In this document: piece after piece, positions 19,600-29,437 of the stretch | How the letters are laid out: each line of letters starts with the position of its first letter | Numbering within the stretch: the first letter of the stretch is position 1 | Origin: Dimargaris cristalligena | Taxonomy: Eukaryota; Kickxellomycota; Dimargaritomycetes; Dimargaritales; Dimargaritaceae | Length of the DNA stretch: 29,437 nt | Reading direction: 5' to 3' | NCBI GenBank assembly: GCA_027576995.1 | Contig: JANBQC010000348.1 | Span: forward strand, 1-29,437 | The notes under the pieces: generated by a model | What the model was told of the DNA's origin: nothing | Seen by the model: the letters and a program-made list of their open reading frames with translations, nothing else | Databases searched by the model: none | Position numbers and translations under genes: made by a program

Positions 19600-21780
19600 C
19601 GTTGGGATTAATGATGGAAGAAGGGTCTCATCGAGACTATATATATATATGTGTGGGTGTAATTCGGTAGTTGGCCAAGGCCAATGTATTTATTCGCCGC
19701 CACTATTGAATAGGCGCTTTCCCCGCCGTTTACCATCGTCTCCAACCCTAGCCTTTTCCGCGCCCAGGAGGGGGAGGGACAACAGGCCACAGGGATAGGG
19801 ATCCACCCATGTTCTTTATGCCCGAAGGATTGCCAAAAGGATTTTCGCTCTTAGGGCAGTAACCATACACTTTCCTCGCCCACCCCTTCCCGCTCTATAA
19901 TTATATTTGTGGTTAAACCGACCTGATGCATTTGCGATCTTCACCCCATTGTTTCGATGAGCCGGCAGTGAGCGCCCTGGCTAGTGGCTCGTTGTAGGTG
20001 ACACCCCCATTTTTTAAAAAAATTATTGGGTCTTTGGATTTAATGAGCTGTAAGGTCTTTTTGTATCGATGTTATAGCAACGGCTGCACATGGGTGTGGA
20101 TCGTAGGATGGTCGCCTTTATCACCTGGCTCTCACCCTATCCGCGAACGAGATTAAATCCTTTCATAGATGGGTCGTGCGGCCTTCCTACGATGGCAATC
20201 GGCTTAGGTCATTGCGAGGACGGAAATACAGCGATGGAAATACCTCTACTACCTCCCCTATGCCTTAGGGATAATCCCCCCCTTTCTGTTAATATTGGCG
20301 GCTTATACTTTACTCCATTATTACATCTCTATCTAACGGTTGCAATGACCATTAATTGGGTTACTCAGTTTCCGTACCGCTTTTAGAGGGTTGGTATATA
20401 CTACTACTTCCCCCCCCCTTATACTACTCCAAATTTTCCGGCTGAGTTATCGCCCCACCTCCCAGCCTTCAATCCCCAACCCTCAATATTATTATCTAGT
20501 TTAGTTAGGACACACCCATTACCTTCCTTGTAGATGGATATCTCTTAACGCGCCCTTCATGGCATTTTAGCTTATCAATACCTAACAGAGGTTACTTATA
20601 AGCAGGCCTAGGTCTAATTAGCGATAGCCACTGCGCACAGTTTAGACGATTCCTTTTGGCCTCAAACTATATTATCACCCCTCCCCCGCATTCTGAACTG
20701 ACACAGTTAAAGGCCCCTCCCCGAAAATGTGCAATATAGGGGGACTGGTCCATAAGCCCCGGGAGTACGGGCCTACTACTTACGCTCACCCGTGAATAGC
20801 CTGTGCATGTATATATACGTTCAAATTATTTTAATTGGCCATCCTCCCTTCACCCCCTGTTCGTTTTTTACTATGAACTTACGTTTAACCGCCAGCTTTT
20901 CCTATTAGAGCATCTCCCGGGTTAAATATAACATGGGGCCTTATAGAAACTGACCTACCAATATGCCATTTGTATCCCCTATGCCCTACTTTTAGTGAAT
21001 ACAAATTATATAATTTGGTTTTAGAGCACAATATAAGCATGTATTCAATTGTCCGGTTCGATGTTTGCCAAGTACATCAGAGATTGCCCAAGTAATGGTA
21101 AAGGGAAATGGTGCGATGCCCAGGTATAGTTAGTTGGTTTACCTGTAGATTTCTCAACGCCAGTGCTGGGCTACGACCAATTACCAGGCTTAATGAGTTT
21201 TGGTTGAGTGAACAATTTAATGGCATCAAAATAGCATGTAGTTGTATACGCCCCTTATCCTATACTATAATCCAGTCAAAAACATGATACTATTAGAACT
21301 CATGGGCTAGTTGATGCAACCTCATATGGCTCATCAATAAAGAGAAGGCGGACTTAACTGCCTTAGAGTAGTGCTATAATGGGTGAATTCCAAGCCAGAT
21401 CACCTTGGTCTCATCCATTTACACAGACGTTGGCTGCTTGTGGCTTTAATGACTATAGCCAAACAAATATGCGACAATAGTTACTACAATGCTATTTGAT
21501 AGCCACTGCTTAAACGCATCCTCTGCATCGACCAATTTCCGGAACAGCGTTGAGGTTATTGTTAATGACAAGGAAGCCATTGGACTGCCAACCATTGTGA
21601 GGTACCTATTATAGATTCCGCCCCTTCCAGGTATGCCGCCCCTATTTTCATTCTTTTACTGAAGCCTTCTTTTAATTCCAGATGCCTTTGTATAAATCAC
21701 CTGGACCGCTATAGCTCGATCATGAATTGTCTAGCATCCACTATTCTCGATACACCTTCCCCCCCTCCCACCTGGTCAAT
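19600..21780. other. long stretch without a supported gene
   Basis: Contains an (AT)n run near 19641-19654 and C/T-rich patches around 20400-20480. A 98-codon plus ORF at 20090-20386 (GHCEDGNTAMEI, hydrophobic C-terminal third) has no recognised family or promoter. No tRNA was found. Confidence 0.5.
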
Positions 21781-21786
21781 TATACG

Positions 21787-21794
21787 TATAAATA
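21787..21794 (+). promoter_or_regulatory. TATA box of the F-box-like ORF
   Basis: TATAAATA, the same core as at 4656, lies 150 bases upstream of the ATG at 21944, which is the first ATG after it. Confidence 0.45.
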
Positions 21795-21943
21795 CAGGTA
21801 TATAGAGAGCCCCCACTGCGCCCTGAATCCGTTACGAAATACCCCGCACATTCTCTGGAGCACTGTCCCATTGTTGTTATTATTGACCTAATTGCTATTC
21901 TTACAATCACTTGGTTAAGTTTCCTTTTTAGCATACTCCTAAT

Positions 21944-22564
21944 ATGGGTATTGGGCTAGCCTCTCGTCTGAGTGGTAGCCGCGCTCATTGGCCCAGGGAA
22001 ACGCCTGAATACCAATACCTATTCGCAATATTCCAAGTAAATACCAACAGCTCAGGACAGCTTAACAAAGCTGGACGCCAGATTACCAAATATCTCACTA
22101 CGCAGGAGCAACTCAATTTAGGCGCTGTTTCAAGATGGCTTCGTCTTTTGGTAGTTCCTCAGTACTGTCTCGACTTGAACATTGACCATGAATTCACACA
22201 TTATCATAAGCTGGGTCAATTTATCAAACGCTATCGACCGAGTATCCGGCGTCTTGCCCTTAATCTTACGAAAAGTTTTCAAACGGCATTTAGGGAATAC
22301 GAGGCCCGGTATACGTTTTTGCGCTTTACCCAGATTGGGCGTCTCCATCTACACCTTCGGGACTTTAACTCGTGGTGGTGTGTTGGCTGGTGCCTAAGAG
22401 AGTTGGCCCATTTTCCCCGTTCGTTCACAGTCGACCTACTAAAGAGTGGCAGCCTATCGGGGCATACGTATTTGGCCCACGTAAAATACCACTTCCAATA
22501 TACTTTAACACCAGTCACCGCTAACGTGTATGCAAGAAAGAGGCCATACGACAGCCTAAACTGA
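21944..22564 (+). CDS. hypothetical protein with F-box-like N-terminal region
   Basis: A single-exon ORF of 206 residues. Residues about 44-80 (AGRQITKYLTTQEQLNLGAV, then SRWLRLLVVPQYCLDLNI) follow the F-box pattern of two helices around L...VSR.....V. The usual Leu-Pro start is missing. The rest alternates basic and hydrophobic stretches (HKLGQFIKRYRPSIRRLALN, IGRLHLHLRDF) as in the degenerate leucine-rich repeats that often follow fungal F-boxes. If real, it would be a substrate receptor of an SCF ubiquitin ligase. At 206 residues it is short for such proteins, so it may be truncated or lack further exons. A TATA box at 21787 supports transcription. Assignment is by pattern only. Confidence 0.45.
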   Translation: MGIGLASRLSGSRAHWPRETPEYQYLFAIFQVNTNSSGQLNKAGRQITKYLTTQEQLNLGAVSRWLRLLVVPQYCLDLNIDHEFTHYHKLGQFIKRYRPSIRRLALNLTKSFQTAFREYEARYTFLRFTQIGRLHLHLRDFNSWWCVGWCLRELAHFPRSFTVDLLKSGSLSGHTYLAHVKYHFQYTLTPVTANVYARKRPYDSLN

Positions 22565-22985
22565 CACATGTAAATGCTGTATATTAACACCACAGCCCCA
22601 TCTAGAATAAAATCCGGAATACTCTAAACATAAGGCGAAGTATGACGAAGAAGTGGGTAGTGTGATGGATGTTCTTTTAGGCGCATTGGCCTTGCGGAGG
22701 ATAAGTCAACAATATTAGTCATTGAATAGATGTATTATTATTTTGGAAATATCATATAGGCGTTTAATAGGCCCAGACCTGAATAGCAAGCACTTGTAGT
22801 CTATGGTATAGTCAGTTGTAAGTCAAGCCATCTGACCATGCCGGACTCAACCCTTCCCGAACTTTGCATAGCCATCTCCGGCTACTGATATAGTTAGCGG
22901 CCCTTTGGATATATACCTATTTTGACGTCAGCTTCGTTATAGAAATACAGGTAGCGAAATTTGTAAGATGTGGGCTTTGGATTTA
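22565..22985. other. intergenic between convergent genes
   Basis: AT-rich 3' flanks of the F-box-like ORF and the Ser/Pro-rich minus-strand gene. No feature was recognised. Confidence 0.5.
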
Positions 22986-23988
22986 TTACGTGATGGATTG
23001 GCTATACATCACAACTTCTGGGCTAGAAGAGAGGTGGTGGTGGCATCAACTCTAATAAGAAAACCAACCCATACAGCGGAAAGTCGCAAATACATCAAGA
23101 CATTCGAGGATAATTCGCATTAGATCATTGAAAAAAAAGGTGCACTTATAAGCTTAATGTCGGTGATTTGGTATGGAAGATAGATGCTGTCACGTCTAGA
23201 CCCAGGTCCATTTCAAGACGATTGGTAGTGTGCATCGTGATATATAGCCAAAGTTCGGTGGATAGGGCTCAGGTGACTACTTAAGGGTATGGTTACTTAC
23301 CGGATGTTGATACCGGCGTCGAATTTCGACGCGGAAGGATGCACGGCAATCCTACGGGTGGGGTTGGCAGTGCTCCCATTCACGGACCCAGGGCTGAAGG
23401 AGGAGACGCCCCCTCTTACACTAGACGTAGGTGACCCCAATAAAGAAGCGGTCGGAGAGGTGGGGCGGAGCGAGGAGGGGGATGTACTGGCGGAGGTTAC
23501 CCGGGAAGCATCGGCCTATTGGTGCAAGGAGCCGCAATGAAATCGTAGAGGTGTACGTATACAGGCATTCGTGGGTATAAAAGGGTTAACTAGTGGGGAG
23601 GACTGGTCGTTTGGGACAATCAAGATTGCGGTAAACTCCTCGCAACATTGCTGGACCAATCTATGGCTAAAGAGGAATAGCCGTATGCCCTTACTCTCGC
23701 AATCGCCCTATGTTATTCTGTATGTCTTACCCTGGACTCGGTGAAAAGACCCATCCGCTTAAGGGTAAATTTGGCGGACGGCTGGTGCAGCGTTGAGCTT
23801 TCGCGGGCCTTGAGGTTTGCCTTGTAAGGTTTGGTGGCAAACGGAAACCCTTGGCCACTACTTCCAGCATGGTGGTGGACTTTGATGGGCTGTAGAAAGT
23901 AAGGGCTGGGTGCCGCAAACCCTTTGTTTTCAGTGCACCGACTTTGGTCGTAAAGCGGGGTGTCGATAGAAGTTGGAAAGGCTTGCAT
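22986..23988 (-). CDS. hypothetical Ser/Pro-rich protein, three exons
   Basis: Exon 1, complement(23731-23988), starts in the context ccaccATGc and gives 86 residues, ending in FTLKRMGLFTESR before a GTAAGA donor. Exon 2, complement(23301-23515), opens after a CCAATAG acceptor in the same phase. It encodes a Ser/Thr-Pro-rich stretch (SASTSPSSLRPTSPTASLLG) and then RRIAVHPSASKFDAGINIR, ending at a GTAAGT donor. A small last exon, complement(22986-23022), fits the phase behind a pyrimidine-rich CTCTTCTAG acceptor and ends in PEVVMYSQSIT. The total is 169 residues. Many SP/TP sites suggest a proline-directed kinase substrate, and the protein is probably disordered. I do not recognise the family. 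Exons 1 and 2 are well supported by phase and splice sites, the third only moderately. It is divergent from the NIFK-like gene. Confidence 0.5.
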
Positions 23989-24518
23989 GGTGGTGGAAGG
24001 AGGGGCTGGATAGAGAGAAAAGAATACACAAAATGGGAAGGAATGAGTCAAGCCCCAAGGTAGCTGAGGAGGCAGTTTGAAAGTAGAGTATGGGTGCTGT
24101 TGATTGGAGAGGGCCATATTGTAATCAAACTCCCCACATTATCAAGGCCCATGGGGGTCAACCATATCCAAAAGTCACGTGCTGCCTTGGAACCAAATCA
24201 GCTCTTTTTTTTCTCATCCCAAATAACCCAGATGCCTTTTACACCTTATTTTCGAACTTTGCAAACGGTACAGTTTGGATAGTTGGCTCTGAATGTAGTC
24301 GAGGAAAAAAACAGCCAGAACGATTCAACCACAGGTGCATGAACAGTCTAACCAGGCCTACTTTGCTCTTCATTCCGCCTCTACCCTTTCGCATTTCTTT
24401 ACTCGGTTTATCTGCATTCCTCGTGGTTCAACTGCCCCATTGCTGCGTGGCTGTTTCTAACCTTCCCCTTCCCGCCGCATTCCCACGTCGTTCCCGACCC
24501 TGTCTATCAACACACAAA

Positions 24519-25714
24519 ATGGCCCGTCGTAAGAGCGCCCCCAAGGCCCGTAAGTATCCTTTAAAAGCCTTCATGGCATTATTCTAACCCCAGGATAGTC
24601 TATCCGATAAGCGTGCTTACTTTCAAGAGACCTTTACCCATACAAACATACCACTAATGTATACTAACGCCAAATCTAACCTTCGCCCCCGCCTCCCTTC
24701 CACTCTCTGTACTGTTGCAACAGAGCCCGCTAAGGTTATCGAGGAAACCCCCCAGCCGTCCAAGAAGGAGGAAGTCGTGGTAGCCGAGCCCATCCAAACT
24801 GAAACCGAGGAAGTCGAGGCCCAAATCCGGGAGCAATTTATGAATGACTCCTCGTCCGACAATGATGAATCCGAACCGGAAGTTCAGGAAGATGCGGAGG
24901 CCATTGATGCCTTCAAAGACCTCGACGACAAGATTGAACTGGAGGCCACCGCCTCCCTAGAGAAGTCGTCGACCACCTCCGGCTCCAAATCCCAAGGCTC
25001 GTCCGAGCGGGGCACCATTTACGTCGGCCGCTTGCCCAAGGGTTTCGAGGAAGAGGCCATGCGAAACTACTTCCGGCAATTCGGTGACATCACCGGCTGC
25101 TCGGCCGCCCGGAATCCCAAGACCCAGGCGTTCCGCCATTATGGGTTCGTGCAGTTCGAACATAAGGAAGTGGCGGCTATTGCCGCTGCGACGATGAACA
25201 ACTACCTACTCGAGGGCCATTCGTTGGTGTGCAACGTGGTGGAGCCGCAAAAGGCCGCCAAAATGGTCTTCCACCCTTACCGGAAGCGGGAGGCGGCTGA
25301 GCTGGCCATCATCAACCAACGGGTACATTTGAAGCAGAAGAAGGTAAGTTAGACGTGGCCGTGTTATTTTAACTATTAGCCTTGAATTCGGTCATGACGC
25401 AATTATCGGCGGTCTTTTTGTTAGTTTTTTTTTAGTCAGTTGAAGCAACTACCAGTCGACCTATCCTCCCAACTGGTCGTTAACGCTCCCCCAGTAGTGT
25501 CACTTGCAAGTTACCAACATTGCATCCTATCACTGTACTAATTTAAACCCTCCTATCTGCGTCTATGACTTAACCGATTCCCTCCCGTATCCAGACCCAG
25601 AAGATGGCCCTTAAACAAAAGAAGGAAACCCCTGCCTGGATCAAGAGCCAGGCCGCTAAGCAGCGCATCATGAACCAAGTGTCCCTTATACCTCTTTCTA
25701 TTGACGACTTGTAA
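24519..25714 (+). CDS. nucleolar RRM protein of the NIFK/Nop15 family
   Basis: Exons 24519-24549, 24724-25343 and 25595-25714 join in phase to about 256 residues. The first codes only MARRKSAPKA plus one base, so the gene depends on its first splice; a perfect TACTAAC branch point lies at 24662-24668. An acidic region (about 20-80) precedes a single RRM (about 107-185) with RNP2 IYVGRL (109-114) and RNP1 RHYGFVQF (148-155). The C-terminal tail is Lys/Arg-rich (HPYRKREAAELAIINQRVHL and on). One RRM followed by a basic tail with MVFHPY matches Nop15/NIFK, nucleolar factors of 60S ribosome assembly and ITS2 processing. The last exon is uncertain. Reading on gives a stop at 25712-25714; a 57-base intron from 25680 to 25736 would instead end the protein at 25772. 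Confidence 0.82.
24662..24668 (+). promoter_or_regulatory. intron branch point TACTAAC
   Basis: A perfect match to the yeast-type consensus, about 55 bases before the exon-2 acceptor (24723) of the NIFK-like gene. It supports the splicing of the tiny first exon. Confidence 0.7.
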
Positions 25715-25772
25715 TTTCTGCTATTTGTTTTTTCAGAAAATATACACAGCAGATATATTGTTTAATTTGTAA

Positions 25773-27317
25773 CAGGCCACTCGGCAAATATAGTGGCAAG
25801 TGTAGCAACCAGTTGGTCGAGAGGATCGGCGCTCGTCAGATGGCATTAGAACCAACCACTCCCGCCACTACTTAGTACAGGGGAGATTTATTTCCTTAGC
25901 TATTCCTATATCAATAAACATACATTCCATCTCCCATATTCCGGTATCTAGTCTCTAGCATCAGGTGGAGGACCAGACTCGTAATTTTCGAGACCCCCTT
26001 TATATACTCGAATTAATCCTTAAAGCAATGGTTCTATGATGATAAGGAGAACAACGGTGTATGCATGCCATCACGCCTCCAATGGATGGTTCATTGTTCA
26101 TCGACGTCTGGAGTAAATACGCAGGCGGGCTCCTGGTTATCTCGGCCTTCAACTCCATCATTGTCAGGCATGAGTGCCGATTCCTCACTAATTCTAGAGG
26201 TAGAGCCGGCTGCGACAGTCGAAGTAACATATACATTGTCAATCAATCTATAGGCATTGGAAGGCCATTGAGTTAACTTCGCAGGTAGATTTTCAAAAGT
26301 ACACTTTATTCCTTTTCCTTGATTCAATGGACCCAGTTTGGCACTGAAATGGGTAAAAAGGGTTTTTGGTAAAGTAAGAGATACGAGCGGTAAGGGTGAA
26401 GAATTAGCGATAAAAGTCGAATGGCTTTAGCCAAAAGAAGAAAGTAGAATATAACTAAACGGAACATTACGGCCAAATACTGGCAGGGGTAAACAAATTG
26501 GGTGCGGTACTAGAGCACAAAGGCACCCCTTAATGGATTAAACGCGAAAGCACCTAGATGTTAAATAATGGAGTGGTTCTGAACTTTTTACTACCTACTG
26601 GGCACGGTCGAAAGGACTTGCCCACCCGGAGGATTCATCCTAGGGCAGTGAAGGTACGGCTATCTCAGGGGATAATACGGCGGCTGTGTTAGTAGGACCT
26701 GGACTCACACATTAAAAATTACCGGACTTCGAGTCTAGCTGGGGCCAGAGGGATTAGAATATTGGTGGTGGGCTCTCGCTTGGGCGGTAGAGCGTTAGTG
26801 TCGGCCCCCACACTAATATCAGCAACATGCCAAATGCTGCCCTCATCCCCATCTACACTCAACTAGCCAGCAGCTGAGGCGCTCGTAAGTCCGCTGGTCA
26901 GGGCTGTAGTAAACACAATGGTAGATTCAACTTGTTCGAGGATTATGCTTAGAAGCAGGTTGCAGTTGCTCATAGCCAAATAGTAAGAGTATTTCGGATA
27001 TTATAATTCGAATGTTAAACGCAAGATTTTTATTTAGCAGCTAAAATGCCTATTTAAAGAGAAAATTAACAGCGAATGGTATTAGTAAACGCCCGCGGCT
27101 AGCTTTATTAAGTTAATTGTGGATGCATGAAAGAGCCATCAAACAAATTGGTATCCTGCGAATGGATCGATTGGCCTGAGATATATACTCGGTGGGTTGG
27201 GTGCCTATTTAGTTTTACCGAGTTCGGATGTCTAAAAGGTCTAAATTATTCCTAAGTAGCTACAATTGTCGACCTCAAAGCGAAAACTGCTCAGGAACCC
27301 AAGCTCTTCCAATTGGG
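25773..27317. other. no gene recognised
   Basis: Overlapping frames at 26000-26330 on both strands are unconvincing. The minus one (26091-26327) is acidic and Ser/Thr-rich (TSTVAAGSTSRISEESALMP) but has no signal peptide or partner exon. From 26400 to 27300 stops are dense in all frames. No RNA gene was seen. Confidence 0.45.
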
Positions 27318-28396
27318 TTATACATCCTTAAGAGCCAGTTCAATTTGTTCAGCGTCATTAAGACTTACTGGAGAAGCTACATAGTCTGATGGAGAATCGA
27401 TAATTAGCGGCCCCGACTGTCGCGTACTAGGGATGTAATTTGGTACCTTTCCCTTATGAGCATTCTGATTCTCACCGGCATGAAATGGGGCCGAAGCATC
27501 CGCGTAACCCGCATTGGTGTCGCTGATATCTGCCCCCAACTCGTCAGTATCAGGGCTACCAAACCTGAATACCTCATTACGAGCAGCCTGGCTTGCATAG
27601 TCATTTGGGGGAGTCATCCGCTTATCCTTAGTAAACCCGGTTGTAACCGTCAGACCGAGGGGATTCTTACGCCGGGATTCGTTTAACTGGGCATTGGGCT
27701 GAACCGTGGAAATGGGGGCTCCAGATACCATGTCATAATTGGCGCTACCCCAATTGTTTGGGTAGGGAATAGGGCCTCGGACAGCTGAGCAGGCGTATAA
27801 GGAGTACTGTGATTGATATCATCCCGGTGTAGGTATGCGGGCTGGTCGGAAAGGCTAGATGGCCTATACGCCCTGCTGGGTGGGGGCAGGTCGGTAGTCG
27901 GTGCTCGTGAATTCTCGTCAAAAGTGCCTTTGCTCGGATCGCTGAAATCATCGGATGGGCGATTAGCTCCAGTGACAGGATTATAAGGCTGCGTCAGCAG
28001 CATCTCCTGTACGCCACTATGTAAATTGCCCGTGTTTAAATTGTTGAAATAATTAGGCAAGGGGTCTTTGACAGTGGTAGGATAATGTGCCTGTGCCAAA
28101 AGGAGTGTGTGCTCGCTGCTCTTAGAGGTGGTCTCCCAGTTACTCTTATTCCATGTACCCACGTCTCCGTCAGTGGCAGCCTTAGAATTAGGGTTGAGCA
28201 AATCCTACAGTTTATTCCAGGCGGTATCGAGTTCAGAGAGGGACCCTTGATGCATTGAGTCGAGGTCTGGTCTACCGTAACTGTCCGAGTATTGGGGAAC
28301 CGATATTGGACTAAACGCAGTGGTCCAAATCACCGGAGCGGCCTGAACCATCATGGCCGCCAAGGTCAGAAGAGATAGGGTAATCTGGGCTTTCAT
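27318..28396 (-). pseudogene. broken gene for a large secreted protein
   Basis: The start at 28396 gives MKAQITLSLLTLAAMMVQAAPV, a clean signal peptide with a likely cut after AQA or AAP. After 63 codons an in-frame TAG (28205-28207) interrupts. The same frame then stays open for about 170 codons (28204 to 27683), rich in Asn, Ser, Thr, Pro and Asp. Around 27740-27790 the coding appearance switches to another frame, open to 27318 and ending EQIELALKDV. The joined regions would span roughly 350 residues of similar, low-complexity, Cys-free composition, so one gene with a stop and a frameshift is likelier than three genes. No intron with suitable sites and phase removes the TAG or the shift. 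It could be a recent pseudogene or assembly errors. A TATA-like run upstream (28748-28755) suggests past expression. Family unknown. Confidence 0.5.
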
Positions 28397-28747
28397 ATTG
28401 AATATCACAAGGCTACTTTAAAAGATAGTGTTGTTAAAGATACGCGGTCAGTGTAAACCTATTTGAATATGGCACTCGTTGTAGCCGAAAGTCCAAGCGG
28501 GTAGTTTGAATATAATAAATGGCAGGGAGAGATTGGCTAATAACGACGAACAGTACCAAAAAGTTGGTCCGAGAGAAGAGAGGAAGGCTATTCGAAGGGT
28601 AAAGGTACAGTTAGAGGCCAGCCCATAAACTTGCCCAGAAGTATAAGGAAAGTGGATATTCAACTGGGAGGAAGTTTGAGAGGAAAGCGAAGGAGAGTGG
28701 AAGAGGGGGGATTTGGGTCATGACAGACTAGGCGGGCTTCGAGGGTG

Positions 28748-28755
28748 TATTTATA
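28748..28755 (-). promoter_or_regulatory. TATA-like element upstream of the broken secreted gene
   Basis: TATAAATA on the minus strand, the same core as at 4656 and 21787, about 350 bases before the start codon. A long pyrimidine-rich stretch on the coding strand follows, resembling the leaders of other genes here. Confidence 0.4.
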
Positions 28756-29355
28756 TTTCACTCGCTCTAACCACCGCTTCCCCCATCACGGCCCACAGGC
28801 CTAACCTATATGCTGCAAACTTTTCGGGACTTTTTGGGTAAGCCTCGTATCAAAACCTCTCAATAGATGCTTGTATCGGCTGTTCTGTATATTAGAATGC
28901 CTCAATTCAGCCACACACACACACACATGTATTACAATATGGCCTGTTATTCCAGGGACTGGGGGTCCAATCGGTTTGGAGGTGCACAAGTCTCTCCCAA
29001 AAAGGCGCACGAAAGTGGCGAATAGACAGGGGGAGGTGCGGATAAACCAAATGGCAATTCAATTATACTGAGATAGAGTAGAGCGCCGAAATCGTTCAAC
29101 CTCATCCCCTTTTCGATGAAGGCTATTTGCTTACAGTAGCGGGTGGGCCCGAGTATTCCAAATGGTCTTAGGTCCCCTCTCATTGATTGTAGCCAACTAC
29201 TATAGTTGGAAAGGGTATGTAAGCCTTCAATTCCCTCCCCTATCCTTACAGAATCTTATAGTATTTATAATATATTGTCCGTTGTACTACAAGGGGGTTG
29301 TCAGGGTACTTTGGTTGTATAGGAGATTCGACACCCAAGGATAGGGAAACTTGTT
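28756..29355. other. intergenic, no gene recognised
   Basis: Contains a (CA)n run of about eight units near 28911-28926. Open frames on both strands are short and lack features. Confidence 0.5.
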
Positions 29356-29359
29356 GAAG

Positions 29360-29437
29360 AATATGGGAGTAGTTCAACAAGGCTGTATAACAAAAAATCC
29401 ATTTGATGAGGCAAATACTATTGGTTGAAAATAAACA
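29360..29437. repeat. dispersed AT-rich repeat, copy C (cut by window end)
   Basis: ATATGGGAGTAGTTCAACAA, then GGCTGTATAACAAAAAATCC and ACTATTGGTTGAAA match the core of copies A and B in the same orientation. The match runs off the right edge, so the full length and ends are not visible. It lies about 10.5 kb from copy B. Confidence 0.65.

Noticed and set aside
20090..20386. 98-codon plus-strand ORF
   Set aside because: No domain, signal peptide, promoter or codon bias like the real genes; surrounded by sequence with no other coding signs.
23289..23540. 83-codon plus-strand ORF
   Set aside because: Shadow of exon 2 of the minus-strand Ser/Pro-rich gene, which has matching splice sites and phase.
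24090..24587. 165-codon plus-strand ORF reading into MARRKSAPKA
   Set aside because: Only the last part, from the ATG at 24519, is coding; the upstream part is leader and promoter that happens to be open.
26091..26327. Acidic Ser/Thr-rich minus-strand ORF
   Set aside because: No signal peptide, no partner exon and opposing frames open on the other strand; not supportable as a gene.

Overview
The window looks like nuclear DNA of a fungus, probably an early-diverging lineage. Genes carry spliceosomal introns with GTAAGT donors and, in one intron, a perfect UACUAAC branch point. Promoters have TATA boxes and pyrimidine-rich leaders. Two genes point away from the best-studied yeasts: a CASTOR-type arginine-sensor homologue and an aftiphilin-like clathrin accessory protein. 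The lineage is an inference; no rRNA or other marker is present. All gene models were spliced by eye, with reading phase checked at each junction. Layout: 1-4550 has no convincing gene. Two stretches on the minus strand faintly resemble Ty3/gypsy pol (1387-1707, 3178-3504). 4600-8214 holds a four-exon CASTOR-like gene with a long ATG-poor pyrimidine-rich leader. 8215-9080 is an AT-rich island with tRNA-Asn. 9286-10474 is MGM101 (mitochondrial DNA maintenance). 11270-12926 is an aftiphilin-like gene, possibly with a further exon ending at 13232. It converges on an OHCU decarboxylase gene (urate catabolism) at 13286-13900 on the minus strand. tRNA-Thr lies at 14135-14207. 15006-16571 (minus) is a two-exon Old Yellow Enzyme of the YqjM type. 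17388-18160 (minus) may be a kinase pseudogene. 18226-18871 holds two copies of an AT-rich repeat whose third copy is cut off by the right end of the window. 19268-19465 (minus) encodes a tiny cationic secreted protein. 19600-21780 appears empty. 21944-22564 is an orphan, F-box-like ORF. 22986-23988 (minus) is a three-exon Ser/Pro-rich unknown, divergent from a NIFK/Nop15-type RRM gene at 24519-25714. 27318-28396 (minus) is a secreted-protein gene broken by a stop and a frameshift. There is no operon logic here: genes are separate units for nutrient sensing, vesicle traffic, mitochondrial DNA maintenance, purine catabolism, redox and ribosome biogenesis. The points most worth a second look are the CASTOR homologue (GATOR2-contact motif kept, an arginine-contact Asp apparently lost), its leader with a start-stop uORF, the F-every-third-residue adaptor motif of the aftiphilin-like protein, the three-copy repeat, the acid-free secreted peptide, and the decayed genes.
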